From Planctomycetales bacterium (GTDB taxonomy: Bacteria > Planctomycetota > SZUA-567): a stretch of DNA of 64,000 nt. The DNA lies in contig BNUQ01000001.1 of NCBI GenBank assembly GCA_025997475.1, positions 1 through 64,000 of the forward strand. The letters run 5' to 3'. The position numbers were made by a program, and so were the translations under genes. Shown here in pieces: positions 29,105 to 37,733 of this stretch. A model generated the notes under the pieces. The model did not search any database, had not been told where the DNA came from, and saw nothing but the letters and a program-made list of their open reading frames with translations. Each line of letters starts with the position of its first letter. The first letter of the stretch is position 1.

Positions 29105-30442
29105 TTACTTCTGCCGCTCATCGAACAGGCGCTTGATTTTGCCTTCACTGCGCGGGAGCGAGTGGGCTTCGACTAAACGCACGTCGGCGCGAATGTTGAT
29201 GATATTCTCAATCGCTTTCGCGAGACGTTGCCGCAATTGCTCAATGTCGCGCACGCGGTCGGTGAACTCGCCGGCGGGGATTTCCACTTCGACGAGCAAT
29301 TCGTCCAAGCCGCTTTCCCCTTTCCGCAAAATGATGCGGTAGTGCGGCAACACGCCCTCGACCGACAACAAGCCCGATTCAATCTGCGACGGGAACACGT
29401 TCACGCCGCGAATGATAAACATATCGTCCGACCGCCGTCCAATCCGCGCTATCCGCCGCATCGTCCGACCGCAGGCACACGGCTCGGTCAGCAACGACGT
29501 GATGTCGCGCGTGCGATAGCGAATCATCGGGAACGCCTCTTTGGTCAGCGTGGTGATGACGAGTTCGCCCTCGGCGCCGGCGGGCAGAACTTCGAGCGTG
29601 TCCGGGTCGATGATTTCGGGATAAAAATGGTCTTCCCAAATGTGCATTCCGCGTTTGTGCAAACACATTTGCGCGACGCCCGGTCCCGAAATTTCCGACA
29701 AACCGTAAATGTCGAGCGCGTGAATTCCCGCCGCGTCTTCGATGTGCGCGCGCATCGCGTCCGTCCACGGTTCGGCGCCGAAAAAGCCGACGCGCAACGG
29801 TTCTTTACGCAAATCGATTTTCATTTTGCCGGCGGCGTCGATGAGGTGCAGAAAATAACTCGGCGTGCAGGAGACGGCGTTGGCGCCGAAATCGTGCAGG
29901 AGCATCACTTGCCGCTCGGTGTTGCCGCCGGAAACCGGAATGACCGTCGCGCCCAATTTTTCCGCGCCGTAGTGCAAACCCAGACCGCCGGTGAACAAGC
30001 CGTAGCCGTAGGCGTTGTGCAACACGTCGCCGCGCCGCACGCCCCCCGCCGCGAGCGCCCGCGCCACGCCTTCCGCCCAAACGCCGATGTCGCTCCGCGT
30101 GTAGGCGACGACAATCGGTTTGCCGGTGGTGCCGGACGAGGCGTGCAACCGCGTGATGTCGGACATTTCGCTGGCGAACAAGCCGAACGGATAAGTGTCG
30201 CGCAAGTCGGTTTTCACGGTGAACGGAAACAGCCGCAAGTCGGCGAGCGTTTGCAACGAGTCGGGCGCAACGTTTTGCCGTTCGCATTTCTGCCGGAAGT
30301 GCGCGACTTTGTCGTAAGTGCGTTTGACGACGGCTTTCAGTCGCGCCAATTGCATCACGCGCAGTTGGTCAAGCGGCAAATAATCCGGCGCGCTGACCGG
30401 ATGCACCGGCGAGCTCCGGTCGCTCCACATTTCTTCTGACAT
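29105..30442 (-). CDS. paaK: Phenylacetate-CoA ligase
   Basis: 445 residues, an adenylate-forming enzyme. LHASSGTTGKPIVVAYT near residue 95 is the P-loop-like AMP motif. The middle includes YGYGLFTGGLGLHYG and DIYGLSEISGPG (about 245), and RIGRRSDDMFIIRGVNVFPS (about 340) is the hinge region of the PaaK family. It activates phenylacetate, or a similar aryl acid, to its CoA thioester with ATP. GAGG precedes the ATG. In anaerobes, paaK homologues are commonly found with indolepyruvate ferredoxin oxidoreductase for amino-acid fermentation; no such genes are seen here. The aldolase gene follows upstream on the same strand. Confidence 0.93.
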   Translation of the reverse strand: MSEEMWSDRSSPVHPVSAPDYLPLDQLRVMQLARLKAVVKRTYDKVAHFRQKCERQNVAPDSLQTLADLRLFPFTVKTDLRDTYPFGLFASEMSDITRLHASSGTTGKPIVVAYTRSDIGVWAEGVARALAAGGVRRGDVLHNAYGYGLFTGGLGLHYGAEKLGATVIPVSGGNTERQVMLLHDFGANAVSCTPSYFLHLIDAAGKMKIDLRKEPLRVGFFGAEPWTDAMRAHIEDAAGIHALDIYGLSEISGPGVAQMCLHKRGMHIWEDHFYPEIIDPDTLEVLPAGAEGELVITTLTKEAFPMIRYRTRDITSLLTEPCACGRTMRRIARIGRRSDDMFIIRGVNVFPSQIESGLLSVEGVLPHYRIILRKGESGLDELLVEVEIPAGEFTDRVRDIEQLRQRLAKAIENIINIRADVRLVEAHSLPRSEGKIKRLFDERQK

Positions 30443-30462
30443 AAGAACCTCGTTTGGTTAAT

Positions 30463-30560
30463 GGAGAGTTGAAAGTTTAGAGTTTAAAGTTTAGCGTATG
30501 GAGTTTTTACGTTAAAGACGCGCGAAGCGCAACCATTGCTAAACTCTCAACTCTAAACTC
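30463..30560. repeat. Heptamer-arm intergenic repeat (TAAACTC type)
   Basis: GAAAGTTTAGAGTTTAAAGTTTAG, GGAGTTTTTACGTTAAAGA, core CGCGCGAAGCGC, then CTAAACTCTCAACTCTAAAC. The right arm forms the last codons (LELRV, stop) of the aldolase gene. Confidence 0.8.
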
Positions 30561-31828
30561 GGTAGTTTGAACTCCGCCACGATTTCCGCGATGGGCGCGT
30601 CGCCGATGGTTTGCGGTTTGCCTAACCGTTGCGCGGAAAGCAACGCCCGCGCCGTAAATTCCGCCACTTCCAACCGGTCGAAGACCTCCGCCAAATTTTT
30701 GCCCGTCGCAAGCAAACCGTAATTTTCAATCATCAGCGCCGGTCGCGCCGGATTTAATTGCGCGACCAATTCCGTCGGACGGTCGAGGCAGATTTCACTG
30801 CTCACGAGCGGCACGTCGCGCAACACCATATAGCTTTCGGGAATGGCGCGGCAGTCGAGCGGCGTTTTCGTCAGCGCGAAAGTCGTTACCGCCGGCGAGC
30901 GTGCAATCGCCACCGCGCCCGTCCACGGGTGTTGGCGGAAAATTTCGCGGAACAGGCGCGCGCTTCGCGCCGGATGTTTGCCGACTTCGCGCTTGCCGTC
31001 TTTGACGCGGACGATTGCCGCCGCCGTCAATTTTTGCGGGTCGTAGTCGGTCGGCGTCATCAGAAAATCGTCGTCGCCCGCGTCGCCCAAACGCGCTGCG
31101 AAAAACGAATGTCCGCTGAAAATCAGCCGTTGCCGATAGGCGCGCGCGCAAAAACCGACGATGTCGGCGCGGAGTTCACATTCAAGCGGCAACGGCGACG
31201 GCGGGACAAATTCCGTCCAGTCAACCGGCGCGGAAATGCGCAAAAACGGCGCGGTTTCGCCGAGGTCGGTCGCGTTGATTTGCATTTGCGCGATAAAGTT
31301 CAACGCCTCGACCCGCGCGAACGCCTGCGCGAGATTTTTGCCGACGACGGCGACGCCGTGGTTCGCCATCAACACCGCGTCGGCGCCGGACGCAAATTCG
31401 GCGGCGACCAACTCGGCTAATTTTTCCGACCCCGGCGTGGCGTAGCCGACGGACACAATCTTGCCGCACGTCAATTTTCCGCCCGGCAACAATTCGACGT
31501 TCGGTGTTTGCCCGACCAAACAGAACGCGGTAATCGCCGGCGAATGGGCGTGCAAAACCGCCCGCACGTCGGCGCGTTTGGCATAAACCAAGCGGTGAAA
31601 CGGCAGTTCGCAACTCGGCGCGTGGCGACCGCGCGCCTCGCCCTGCGGCGTGATTTTAATGATGTCGTCGGGGCGCAGGGTTGCCTTGTCGATGCGGCTG
31701 GGCGTAATCCAAATGTTGCCCTCGGCGTCGCGCACGGACAAATTGCCGCCGGAAGTCGTGGTCATACCGCAATCGTAAAGACGGCGCAAGGTCTGCGTCA
31801 ACAACTCGCGCGGATGCTCGTAATTCAT
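30539..31828 (-). CDS. Tandem class II aldolase/adducin protein; second domain degenerate
   Basis: 429 residues from the ATG at 31828, which has GAGAGGAG upstream. Two class II aldolase domains follow one another. Domain 1 (about 1-205) has the full active site: SGGNLSVRD, catalytic Glu in SCELPFHRL, zinc ligands HAHSP and NHG in VLMANHGVAVVGK. Domain 2 (about 215-429) aligns throughout but has IARSP in place of HAHSP, ENYG in place of NHG, and lacks the Glu, so it should not bind zinc. Relatives cleave fuculose-, rhamnulose- or ribulose-phosphates; the substrate here is unknown. Domain 2 may be structural or regulatory. The C-terminal codons lie within a heptamer repeat. Confidence 0.85.
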   Translation of the reverse strand: MNYEHPRELLTQTLRRLYDCGMTTTSGGNLSVRDAEGNIWITPSRIDKATLRPDDIIKITPQGEARGRHAPSCELPFHRLVYAKRADVRAVLHAHSPAITAFCLVGQTPNVELLPGGKLTCGKIVSVGYATPGSEKLAELVAAEFASGADAVLMANHGVAVVGKNLAQAFARVEALNFIAQMQINATDLGETAPFLRISAPVDWTEFVPPSPLPLECELRADIVGFCARAYRQRLIFSGHSFFAARLGDAGDDDFLMTPTDYDPQKLTAAAIVRVKDGKREVGKHPARSARLFREIFRQHPWTGAVAIARSPAVTTFALTKTPLDCRAIPESYMVLRDVPLVSSEICLDRPTELVAQLNPARPALMIENYGLLATGKNLAEVFDRLEVAEFTARALLSAQRLGKPQTIGDAPIAEIVAEFKLPSLELRV

Positions 31829-32071
31829 AGATGCTCCTCTCGAACCGTCGCGCCAACGGCGCGAAACAACGTAGGCGGGGGCGAATTGCCGCTCTTCCGG
31901 CAACAGACCCCTCGCAAAAATACCCCGTAAAATCCGCGCCCCGACGGGGCAAGTGTCCGCGCTTAAAGCCAAAGGAGCCGAATTAAAACGGGAAAAAGCA
32001 AGGTTGGCGCAAGGCAAAAACCGCGCGGAAATTGACTTTGTGAAATTGAGATACAAGCGAAGCAACAAGCG

Positions 32072-32587
32072 TTAGGCATCAAGTAACGGCGGCAAAGTTA
32101 AAAGTTTCGGGTCGATTTCAGCGATAGGCAAAAACAGACGGCGCGAATTTTCCGCCGTGCGGCGGAAATTGTAACTTTCGTAGAACGCTTGGGCGCGGTC
32201 GTTTTTCGCCTCCACAACGGCGCAATAGCCGCCGATTTTTTGCGCGGTTAATGCGATAACGCGCAGGGCTTCGCCAAGTAATAACTTGCCTAAACCTTGT
32301 CCTTGCCGCGATTTATCTACCGCCAAGCGACCGATGAGGTAACACGGTAAAAGCAGGTTGACGGGGAATTTTTTCGCGGTTTTGGACGGTAATTCGCGCA
32401 TTGCGAGCGCGTGCGGCGAAACCGTGTAAAAACCGGCTAATTTTTGGTCGTCAATCAGCAGATAAGTTTGGTTTAATCCGCGACGGCGGTCTTGTCCGGC
32501 GCGTTCCCGGATATAGGAATTAAGCGTCGGGTCGCCGCAATCAAAGTCGGCACGGTCAAAGTCGGCGGTAAATTCAATGATGGTCAT
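32072..32587 (-). CDS. GNAT acetyltransferase, TacT-like toxin
   Basis: 171 residues from the ATG at 32587. DFDCGDPTLNSYIRERAGQD near the N-terminus, IGRLAVDKSRQGQGLGKLLL with the acetyl-CoA R/QxxGxG/A loop, and QAFYESYNFRRT with the catalytic-type Tyr match the TacT group of toxins that acetylate aminoacyl-tRNA. The ATG overlaps the stop of the upstream gene (ATGA), as in toxin-antitoxin operons. An in-frame extension upstream to 32833 overlaps the antitoxin and is rejected. A simple metabolic acetyltransferase is a less likely alternative. Confidence 0.85.
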   Translation of the reverse strand: MTIIEFTADFDRADFDCGDPTLNSYIRERAGQDRRRGLNQTYLLIDDQKLAGFYTVSPHALAMRELPSKTAKKFPVNLLLPCYLIGRLAVDKSRQGQGLGKLLLGEALRVIALTAQKIGGYCAVVEAKNDRAQAFYESYNFRRTAENSRRLFLPIAEIDPKLLTLPPLLDA

Positions 32588-32910
32588 TGGGCGCTTTGCG
32601 TGAACTTCCGGTAGTGTCGGGTTAAAGATTTCATTCGCGGCGAAATTGGGCGCGGGTTTAACAACGCACCGGCGACGTTCGCCGACTCCTCGGCGGACAA
32701 TTCCCAAACCGGCATCAGCGCGTCGGCGATAAGTTGTTTGCTGTCGGGGTATTTTTTCCCTTCGCAACCTTCGTTGAACGCGGCGAGGGTTTCGGCGTTG
32801 GGTTGGTAATTGGCGCGCGCGCAAATCGGACATTCCGTTTTTTGTTTTCGCAAGTTGCGGATTGGCGTCTTCGGCGACGGGCGCGGTTTTCTTTCAAGCA
32901 GGGCGGGCAC
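32584..32910 (-). CDS. Putative antitoxin of the GNAT toxin
   Basis: About 108 residues from a GTG at 32910 with AAGGAG six bases upstream; a TTG at 32964 would add 18 residues. The N-terminus is Lys/Pro/Arg-rich. TECPICARANYQPNAETLAAF contains a CxxC pair, and AFNEGCEGKKYPDSKQLIADAL suggests a RelB/DinJ-like helix. It differs from the DUF1778 ribbon-helix-helix antitoxins usual for TacT. Its ATGA overlap with the toxin is the main evidence for its role. Confidence 0.6.
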   Translation of the reverse strand: MPALLERKPRPSPKTPIRNLRKQKTECPICARANYQPNAETLAAFNEGCEGKKYPDSKQLIADALMPVWELSAEESANVAGALLNPRPISPRMKSLTRHYRKFTQSAQ

Positions 32911-32987
32911 TTTTCTCTCCTTACGGTTTTCCGGCGGGACGAACCGGCATTGTATCCATTTCAACGCGCCTCGACAATTCGTAATTC

Positions 32988-35900
32988 TTAATCCCTCCGC
33001 GAAGACAAACTCGCGCTTAACTCGCCCTTGTGGCGCATAAACAGCCGCACTAACACGGGGTCGAAATGTTTGCCGTCGCCGTCGAGAATAATCCCGACCG
33101 CCTCCGAATGGCTGAACGGTTTTTTGTAGGGGCGCTCCGAAGTCAGCGCGTCATAGACATCGGCAATCGCCATCAGCCGCCCGAGCAGAGGAATTTCCTC
33201 GCCGCGCAAACCCGCCGGATAGCCGGTGCCGTCCCATTTTTCGTGATGCGCGCCGGCGAAAATTTTCGCGTAGCCCAAAAATTCGCCGCCGTCGCCCGCG
33301 CCGATGCGCTCGACAATATCCACGCCGAACAAGGCGTGTTTTTTCATTTCCTCGAATTCCGCCGCCGTCAATTTCCCCGGTTTTTGCAAAATGCTGTCTT
33401 TGATGGCGATTTTGCCGACATCGTGCAACTGCGACGATTGCAACAGTAAGTCGATATCCCAACCGGCGGCTTCCTCGCGATACACGCCCTCCGCCAGCAT
33501 CGCCCGCACTAAAATTTCCAGCACCCGTTGCGTGCGCTCGATATGGTCGCCGGTTTCGCCGTCGCGGTATTCGACCAAATTCGCCACGGTGGTAAGAATT
33601 TTATTTTGCAGGCGCGTTACGTTCGCGGTTTTTTCGGCGACCATCGTTTGCAAATAATGGTTGACGTCGTTCATTCGCATATGCAGTTCGATGCGCGTGC
33701 GCAGGAGCGGCGGTGAAAACGGCTTGGACACGTAGTCGAGCGCGCCGAGCGACAGCCCGTGCAATTCGCTGGTGTGGGCGGTTTGCGCCGAGAGGAAAAT
33801 TACCGGTATGTTCCGCGCGGCTTCGTCGTTTTTCAGGATTTTTATCGCCGCGTAGCCGTCCATTTCCGGCATATCGACATCGAGCAAAATCAAATCGACG
33901 GCGGTTTGCTTGAGCAACGCAAACATCTCCGCGGCGGACAGCGCGGTGAGAATTTCATAAACCTCGGCGAGCGCCCCGCGCCCGACTTCTAAATTGGTGG
34001 GACTGTCATCGACGAGAAGAACGCGGCGACGCCGGCGGTCTTTGTCGCCGATTAAATTCCCGGCGGGGCAGGGCGGACTTATCGCGCCCGCCGGGGCGGT
34101 CGCTCTTGCCCCGGTTTCGGCGACCGCCGTCCGGCAACCCGCGTCCCCCGCCGCGGGCGAGGATTTGTCGGACGGCACCGCCGCGTCAATCGCGGCGGCG
34201 ACCGCCGCTAATTCCGCCGTGAACGCCGGCAAATTCGCTTGAATAAAAGCCGCGTCGCCGTTGCGACCGGCGGTCTCCAACGCCAACGCCTTCGCCGAAA
34301 TTTCCGCCGCCCCGACGCTTGCCGAAGCGCTTTTTAAGGCGTGGACGTGCGTGATAAAACTTTTCCATTCCGCGTCCGTCGCCGGCGGCGGCAGTTTCGT
34401 CAGCCGCTCTTGCGCGTCCTCGGCATAAATGGTCAAAACGTCTAAATAAAACGCCGGCTTGCCGCCGGAACCGCGCAGACCGACGGCGACGTCGATTTTC
34501 CCCGCGAAGGCGGCGGCAAGACCGGCGAGCGGGTCGGTTGCCGCAACGGCGGGCGGATTTTCGAGACGCGCACCGTCGAGACGCGCAACGTCGGGACGCG
34601 CAACGTCGGGACGCGGCGCACCGGTCGCACCGGTAGCGTTGGGCGCGTCCGGCGCGATGGGCGCGATGGGCGCGACTATCGCGTGGTCGGCGCGGTTGAC
34701 GTTCGGAGTAATTACCTTTCTTTGGGCGACGCGCTTGGCGCGGGGAATCCAGTGTTCGACGACGGCGTTTAATTTGTCGAGTTCAATCGGCTTGCTCAAA
34801 TAACCGTTGAAGCCGTTGTTTAAAAACACTTCCCGCATACCGGCGACGGCGTTGGCGGTCAGCGCGACAATCGGGACTTTCTGCGCCCCGTTGCCGAGTT
34901 TGCGGATTTGCCGCGTCGCCTCGATGCCGTCCATTTCCGGCATCATATGGTCCATTAAAATCAGGTCGTAAGCGTTTCGCCGCGCGAGGTCAATCGCCTG
35001 CGGTCCGCTGTTCGCGGTGTCAAACTGCATCGCAAACGGCGCCAGCAGACCTTGGACAATTTTTAGATTCGTCGCGATGTCATCGACAATCAGCACCCGC
35101 GCGGTCGGCATAATGAACCGCGCGCTACCGCTTTTCTCTTCTTTGACGGCGTGGGCTTCGAGGTTGCCGAGCGGCAATTTGTTCTCGTAGTTCTGTATCA
35201 GCGTGGCGGTGAAGACGCTACCTTTGCCATAGACGCTTTCGACCGTAATGTCGCCGCCCATTCGCCGGCAGAGTTGGCGGGCGATTGCCAAACCCAAACC
35301 GGCGCCTTCGATGCCGACGTTGGCTTTTTCGTCCACCCGCACGAAATCGCCGAACAGATTGGGCAAATCCTCCGGCTTAATCCCGACGCCGCTGTCGCCG
35401 ACGATAAAAGTCAGCCGCGCCTTGCCGGACGTTAAAAAATCGCAGGCGGCGGAAAATTTGATAAAACCGGACGCCGTGTATTTCACCGCGTTGGACAGCA
35501 TATTGAGCAAGACCTGCCGGACGCGCGCCGCGTCGCCGACGAGCGTGGCGGGAATTTCCGGCGCGACGGCGGTGATGAAGTCCAGATGTTTTTCGGCGAG
35601 GCGCATCCGAATAATCACCAGCGCGTCGTTGAACAGCGAGGCGGCGGCGTAAGCGGCGGGATTGATGGTGAAGTTGCCGGATTCGACTTTTGAGAAGTCC
35701 AAAATATCGTTGATGATGGCGAGCAGATTTTCACCGGACACTTTGATGTCGTGGATACAGTCCCGCGCCGCCGGCGTCCCGTGGTCGCGCAGGGCGAGTT
35801 CGCTCATACCTAAAATCGCGTTCATCGGCGTGCGGATTTCGTGGCTCATTCGCGCCAAAAACGCGGTCTTCGCGCGGCTTTTTTCCTCCGCGCGCGCCTG

Positions 35901-36836
35901 CGCCGCGCTCAGCCGCACCATCACCGCCGACAACGCCAAGACCAATCCTAAACCGACAATTATCAGCGTGAGCGCCAAACGCCGCACGTCGCGATAATAA
36001 CTCGCGACCGGCGTCGCCAAACCGAGATACCAGCCGTGCGCGTTGTCCCGCAGGATAAATATCACGAACTCCTTGCCGCCGATACTTTCTAATTGGAAGG
36101 CGTCCACGTTCCCGGCGGCTTGCAGTTTGGCGGCAAGCACCGCGTTCGCGGGCGAAATTGCGCGGAGCGGTTTGCCGACATATTTTTGAGAAGGGTGCGC
36201 GATAAATTCCAAATCCTTGTTCAACAGAAATCCGTAGCCGCCGTCGGCGAGATGGACGGAGGTTACATCCGCCGAAAGTTTGGCTAATAAAATATCGAGC
36301 GCCACCACACACTCGTTGTCGTCGCGCGCGGCGAGCGCCAGCGAAACGACCGGCGTCGCGGTCTGCGCGTCAACATACGGCGAGGTAACGCCGACCGTGC
36401 CGGGGTTTGCCATGGCGGCGGTATACCACGGGCGTTCGCTCGGCGCATAACCGGCGGGCGGCTCCCACCGCAAACCGTCGAGATACTCGCCGCGCACGAT
36501 GCCGTAAATGCCGTTGAAACCGACGAGGTGGTCGTTGCGCGCCATATACCAATCGGTGAGACCGACGAGGTATTCGCGGATTTCCGTTTGCGAGGCGCCG
36601 CGGTCGAGCATCGTGCGCACGGCGAACTCCACGCCGATAAGTGCCGCTTCGGGTTGGTGGAGCGAGGTTTTGATGTTGGCTTCGATGGTGCGGAGCATCT
36701 CGTGGGCGTTCGTCGTCAGTTGCGCCCGCATCATCCGTCCGGCGAAGAAATAGCCGACCGCCACCAACGCCAAAAACGCCAACCAGATAAAAATCAGTTG
36801 GCGGTAATTTTGCTTTAATATCGGCTTCCAACTCAC
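32988..36836 (-). CDS. Hybrid sensor kinase with REC, Hpt, REC and HD-GYP output in one chain
   Basis: About 1,282 residues from a GTG at 36836 with GGAG eight bases upstream (ATG at 36905 is the alternative). Order: membrane segment (about 14-33), dCache-type sensor (about 40-285), second membrane segment (about 290-310), HisKA with phospho-acceptor His in MSHEIRTPMN (His about 332), HATPase (DSGVGIKPEDLP, GAGLGLAIARQL), REC1 (VLIVDDIATN, DHMMPEMDG), an Ala/Pro/Asp-rich linker with VARPDVARLDGARLE repeats, Hpt (HVHALKSAS), REC2 (VLLVDDSPTN, DVDMPEMDG), and HD-GYP (HDVGKIAI, HHEKWDGTGYPAGLRG). A complete phosphorelay could control c-di-GMP hydrolysis in one protein. It probably senses a small periplasmic ligand. 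It stands alone. Confidence 0.93.
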   Translation of the reverse strand: MSWKPILKQNYRQLIFIWLAFLALVAVGYFFAGRMMRAQLTTNAHEMLRTIEANIKTSLHQPEAALIGVEFAVRTMLDRGASQTEIREYLVGLTDWYMARNDHLVGFNGIYGIVRGEYLDGLRWEPPAGYAPSERPWYTAAMANPGTVGVTSPYVDAQTATPVVSLALAARDDNECVVALDILLAKLSADVTSVHLADGGYGFLLNKDLEFIAHPSQKYVGKPLRAISPANAVLAAKLQAAGNVDAFQLESIGGKEFVIFILRDNAHGWYLGLATPVASYYRDVRRLALTLIIVGLGLVLALSAVMVRLSAAQARAEEKSRAKTAFLARMSHEIRTPMNAILGMSELALRDHGTPAARDCIHDIKVSGENLLAIINDILDFSKVESGNFTINPAAYAAASLFNDALVIIRMRLAEKHLDFITAVAPEIPATLVGDAARVRQVLLNMLSNAVKYTASGFIKFSAACDFLTSGKARLTFIVGDSGVGIKPEDLPNLFGDFVRVDEKANVGIEGAGLGLAIARQLCRRMGGDITVESVYGKGSVFTATLIQNYENKLPLGNLEAHAVKEEKSGSARFIMPTARVLIVDDIATNLKIVQGLLAPFAMQFDTANSGPQAIDLARRNAYDLILMDHMMPEMDGIEATRQIRKLGNGAQKVPIVALTANAVAGMREVFLNNGFNGYLSKPIELDKLNAVVEHWIPRAKRVAQRKVITPNVNRADHAIVAPIAPIAPDAPNATGATGAPRPDVARPDVARLDGARLENPPAVAATDPLAGLAAAFAGKIDVAVGLRGSGGKPAFYLDVLTIYAEDAQERLTKLPPPATDAEWKSFITHVHALKSASASVGAAEISAKALALETAGRNGDAAFIQANLPAFTAELAAVAAAIDAAVPSDKSSPAAGDAGCRTAVAETGARATAPAGAISPPCPAGNLIGDKDRRRRRVLLVDDSPTNLEVGRGALAEVYEILTALSAAEMFALLKQTAVDLILLDVDMPEMDGYAAIKILKNDEAARNIPVIFLSAQTAHTSELHGLSLGALDYVSKPFSPPLLRTRIELHMRMNDVNHYLQTMVAEKTANVTRLQNKILTTVANLVEYRDGETGDHIERTQRVLEILVRAMLAEGVYREEAAGWDIDLLLQSSQLHDVGKIAIKDSILQKPGKLTAAEFEEMKKHALFGVDIVERIGAGDGGEFLGYAKIFAGAHHEKWDGTGYPAGLRGEEIPLLGRLMAIADVYDALTSERPYKKPFSHSEAVGIILDGDGKHFDPVLVRLFMRHKGELSASLSSRRD

Positions 36837-36961
36837 GTTCGTCGCTCCAATTGAAAAGATGACGCGCGTCCGACCAAACCCGGGCGGCGCGTCCGAAACG
36901 CGCATTCGCGGCGTAAAAACAGAGCGGGTATGGTAGACGAAACGGCTATTAGGGTATAGGG

Positions 36962-37396
36962 TTATTTCCGGCTTCGTTCCTCGCGCTCCGCCGCGTCGTC
37001 ACGGAACAAACTGTCCGGCGGCGCGACGCTCAATTTCTCTTTAACCCATTGCAGGCAATCCCCCGCGACGCGAACGGCGTTTTCATATTCCGCCGTTGTT
37101 ACCGGCGTGTAATCGCCCGGATAGCGCGTTTGCACCGCATAGTTATTCAAAATGACTACTTCTTTAATCGCCGTCGGCATCGCGACCCGCGTCGCTATTT
37201 TTTGTACCAGCGTAACCAAGTTGTGCGTCTTATCCGGTTCTTCGCCATAAAATAGCAACAACGCTTTCAATCCCTTTTCCGCCGCCTGTTGCGCTTGAAA
37301 ACAAAGGTCTTCGTTGAAGACCGTCGCGCCGTGTTCAACTTTTGCCAGTTCAAGATTGCTTTGCGCGCGCGCCAACCATTGCTCATGATTTTCCAT
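36962..37396 (-). CDS. HEPN-domain protein of an MNT-HEPN toxin-antitoxin pair
   Basis: 144 residues from the ATG at 37396. It begins MENHEQWLARAQSNLELAK, contains CFQAQQAAEKGLKALLLF, and then LNNYAVQTRYPGDY, the PF05168-type HEPN signature. HEPN partners are ribonuclease-like toxins, or structural partners, of minimal nucleotidyltransferases. The canonical Rx4-6H motif of HepT is not evident; the TRYPGDY form is the variant. The frame overlaps the end of the MNT gene by 14 bp, which indicates a coupled operon. Confidence 0.85.
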   Translation of the reverse strand: MENHEQWLARAQSNLELAKVEHGATVFNEDLCFQAQQAAEKGLKALLLFYGEEPDKTHNLVTLVQKIATRVAMPTAIKEVVILNNYAVQTRYPGDYTPVTTAEYENAVRVAGDCLQWVKEKLSVAPPDSLFRDDAAEREERSRK

Positions 37397-37703
37397 AAAG
37401 GACTTTCCCTTCCCGCGCGATTTGCCGGTAAATATAGCCCGGAATTGCTTGCAACTCGCGATAGCGGTCGTAATCGACCGCGAGCAAATCAACCGGAACG
37501 GTGATTCCCATTTCCAAAAAGGCGCGATATAAAAGATTCGTCATTTCCCGCTCATTTTTGAGCTGACGTTTGATAATCAATAAATCAATGTCGCTCGCGT
37601 CCCGATTATCGCCCCGCGCATACGACCCGAACAAAATAATTTGTTCCGGTGCGGTAAAAGTTACGATTTTCTCGATAATCTGACTAATAAACGGCGCGTC
37701 CAT
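37383..37703 (-). CDS. Minimal nucleotidyltransferase (MNT) antitoxin
   Basis: 106 residues. QIILFGSYARGDNRDASDIDLLI holds the GSxxRGxxxxxSDID pattern of the Pol-beta-type nucleotidyltransferases, with the two metal-binding Asp residues; VDLLAVDYDRY supplies the third acidic residue. In characterised MntA-HepT pairs the MNT protein adds AMP to the HEPN toxin to silence it. It is encoded first, overlapping the HEPN gene. It lies about 30 bp downstream of the activase gene, but the two seem unrelated. Confidence 0.88.
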   Translation of the reverse strand: MDAPFISQIIEKIVTFTAPEQIILFGSYARGDNRDASDIDLLIIKRQLKNEREMTNLLYRAFLEMGITVPVDLLAVDYDRYRELQAIPGYIYRQIAREGKVLYGKS

Positions 37704-37733
37704 CGCTCGCCCTTTCTCTGCCGTAAAAAGTCC

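Noticed and set aside
29228..30439. A 403-codon plus-strand frame opposite paaK
   Set aside because: Antisense shadow with no recognisable domain; paaK is clear on the minus strand.
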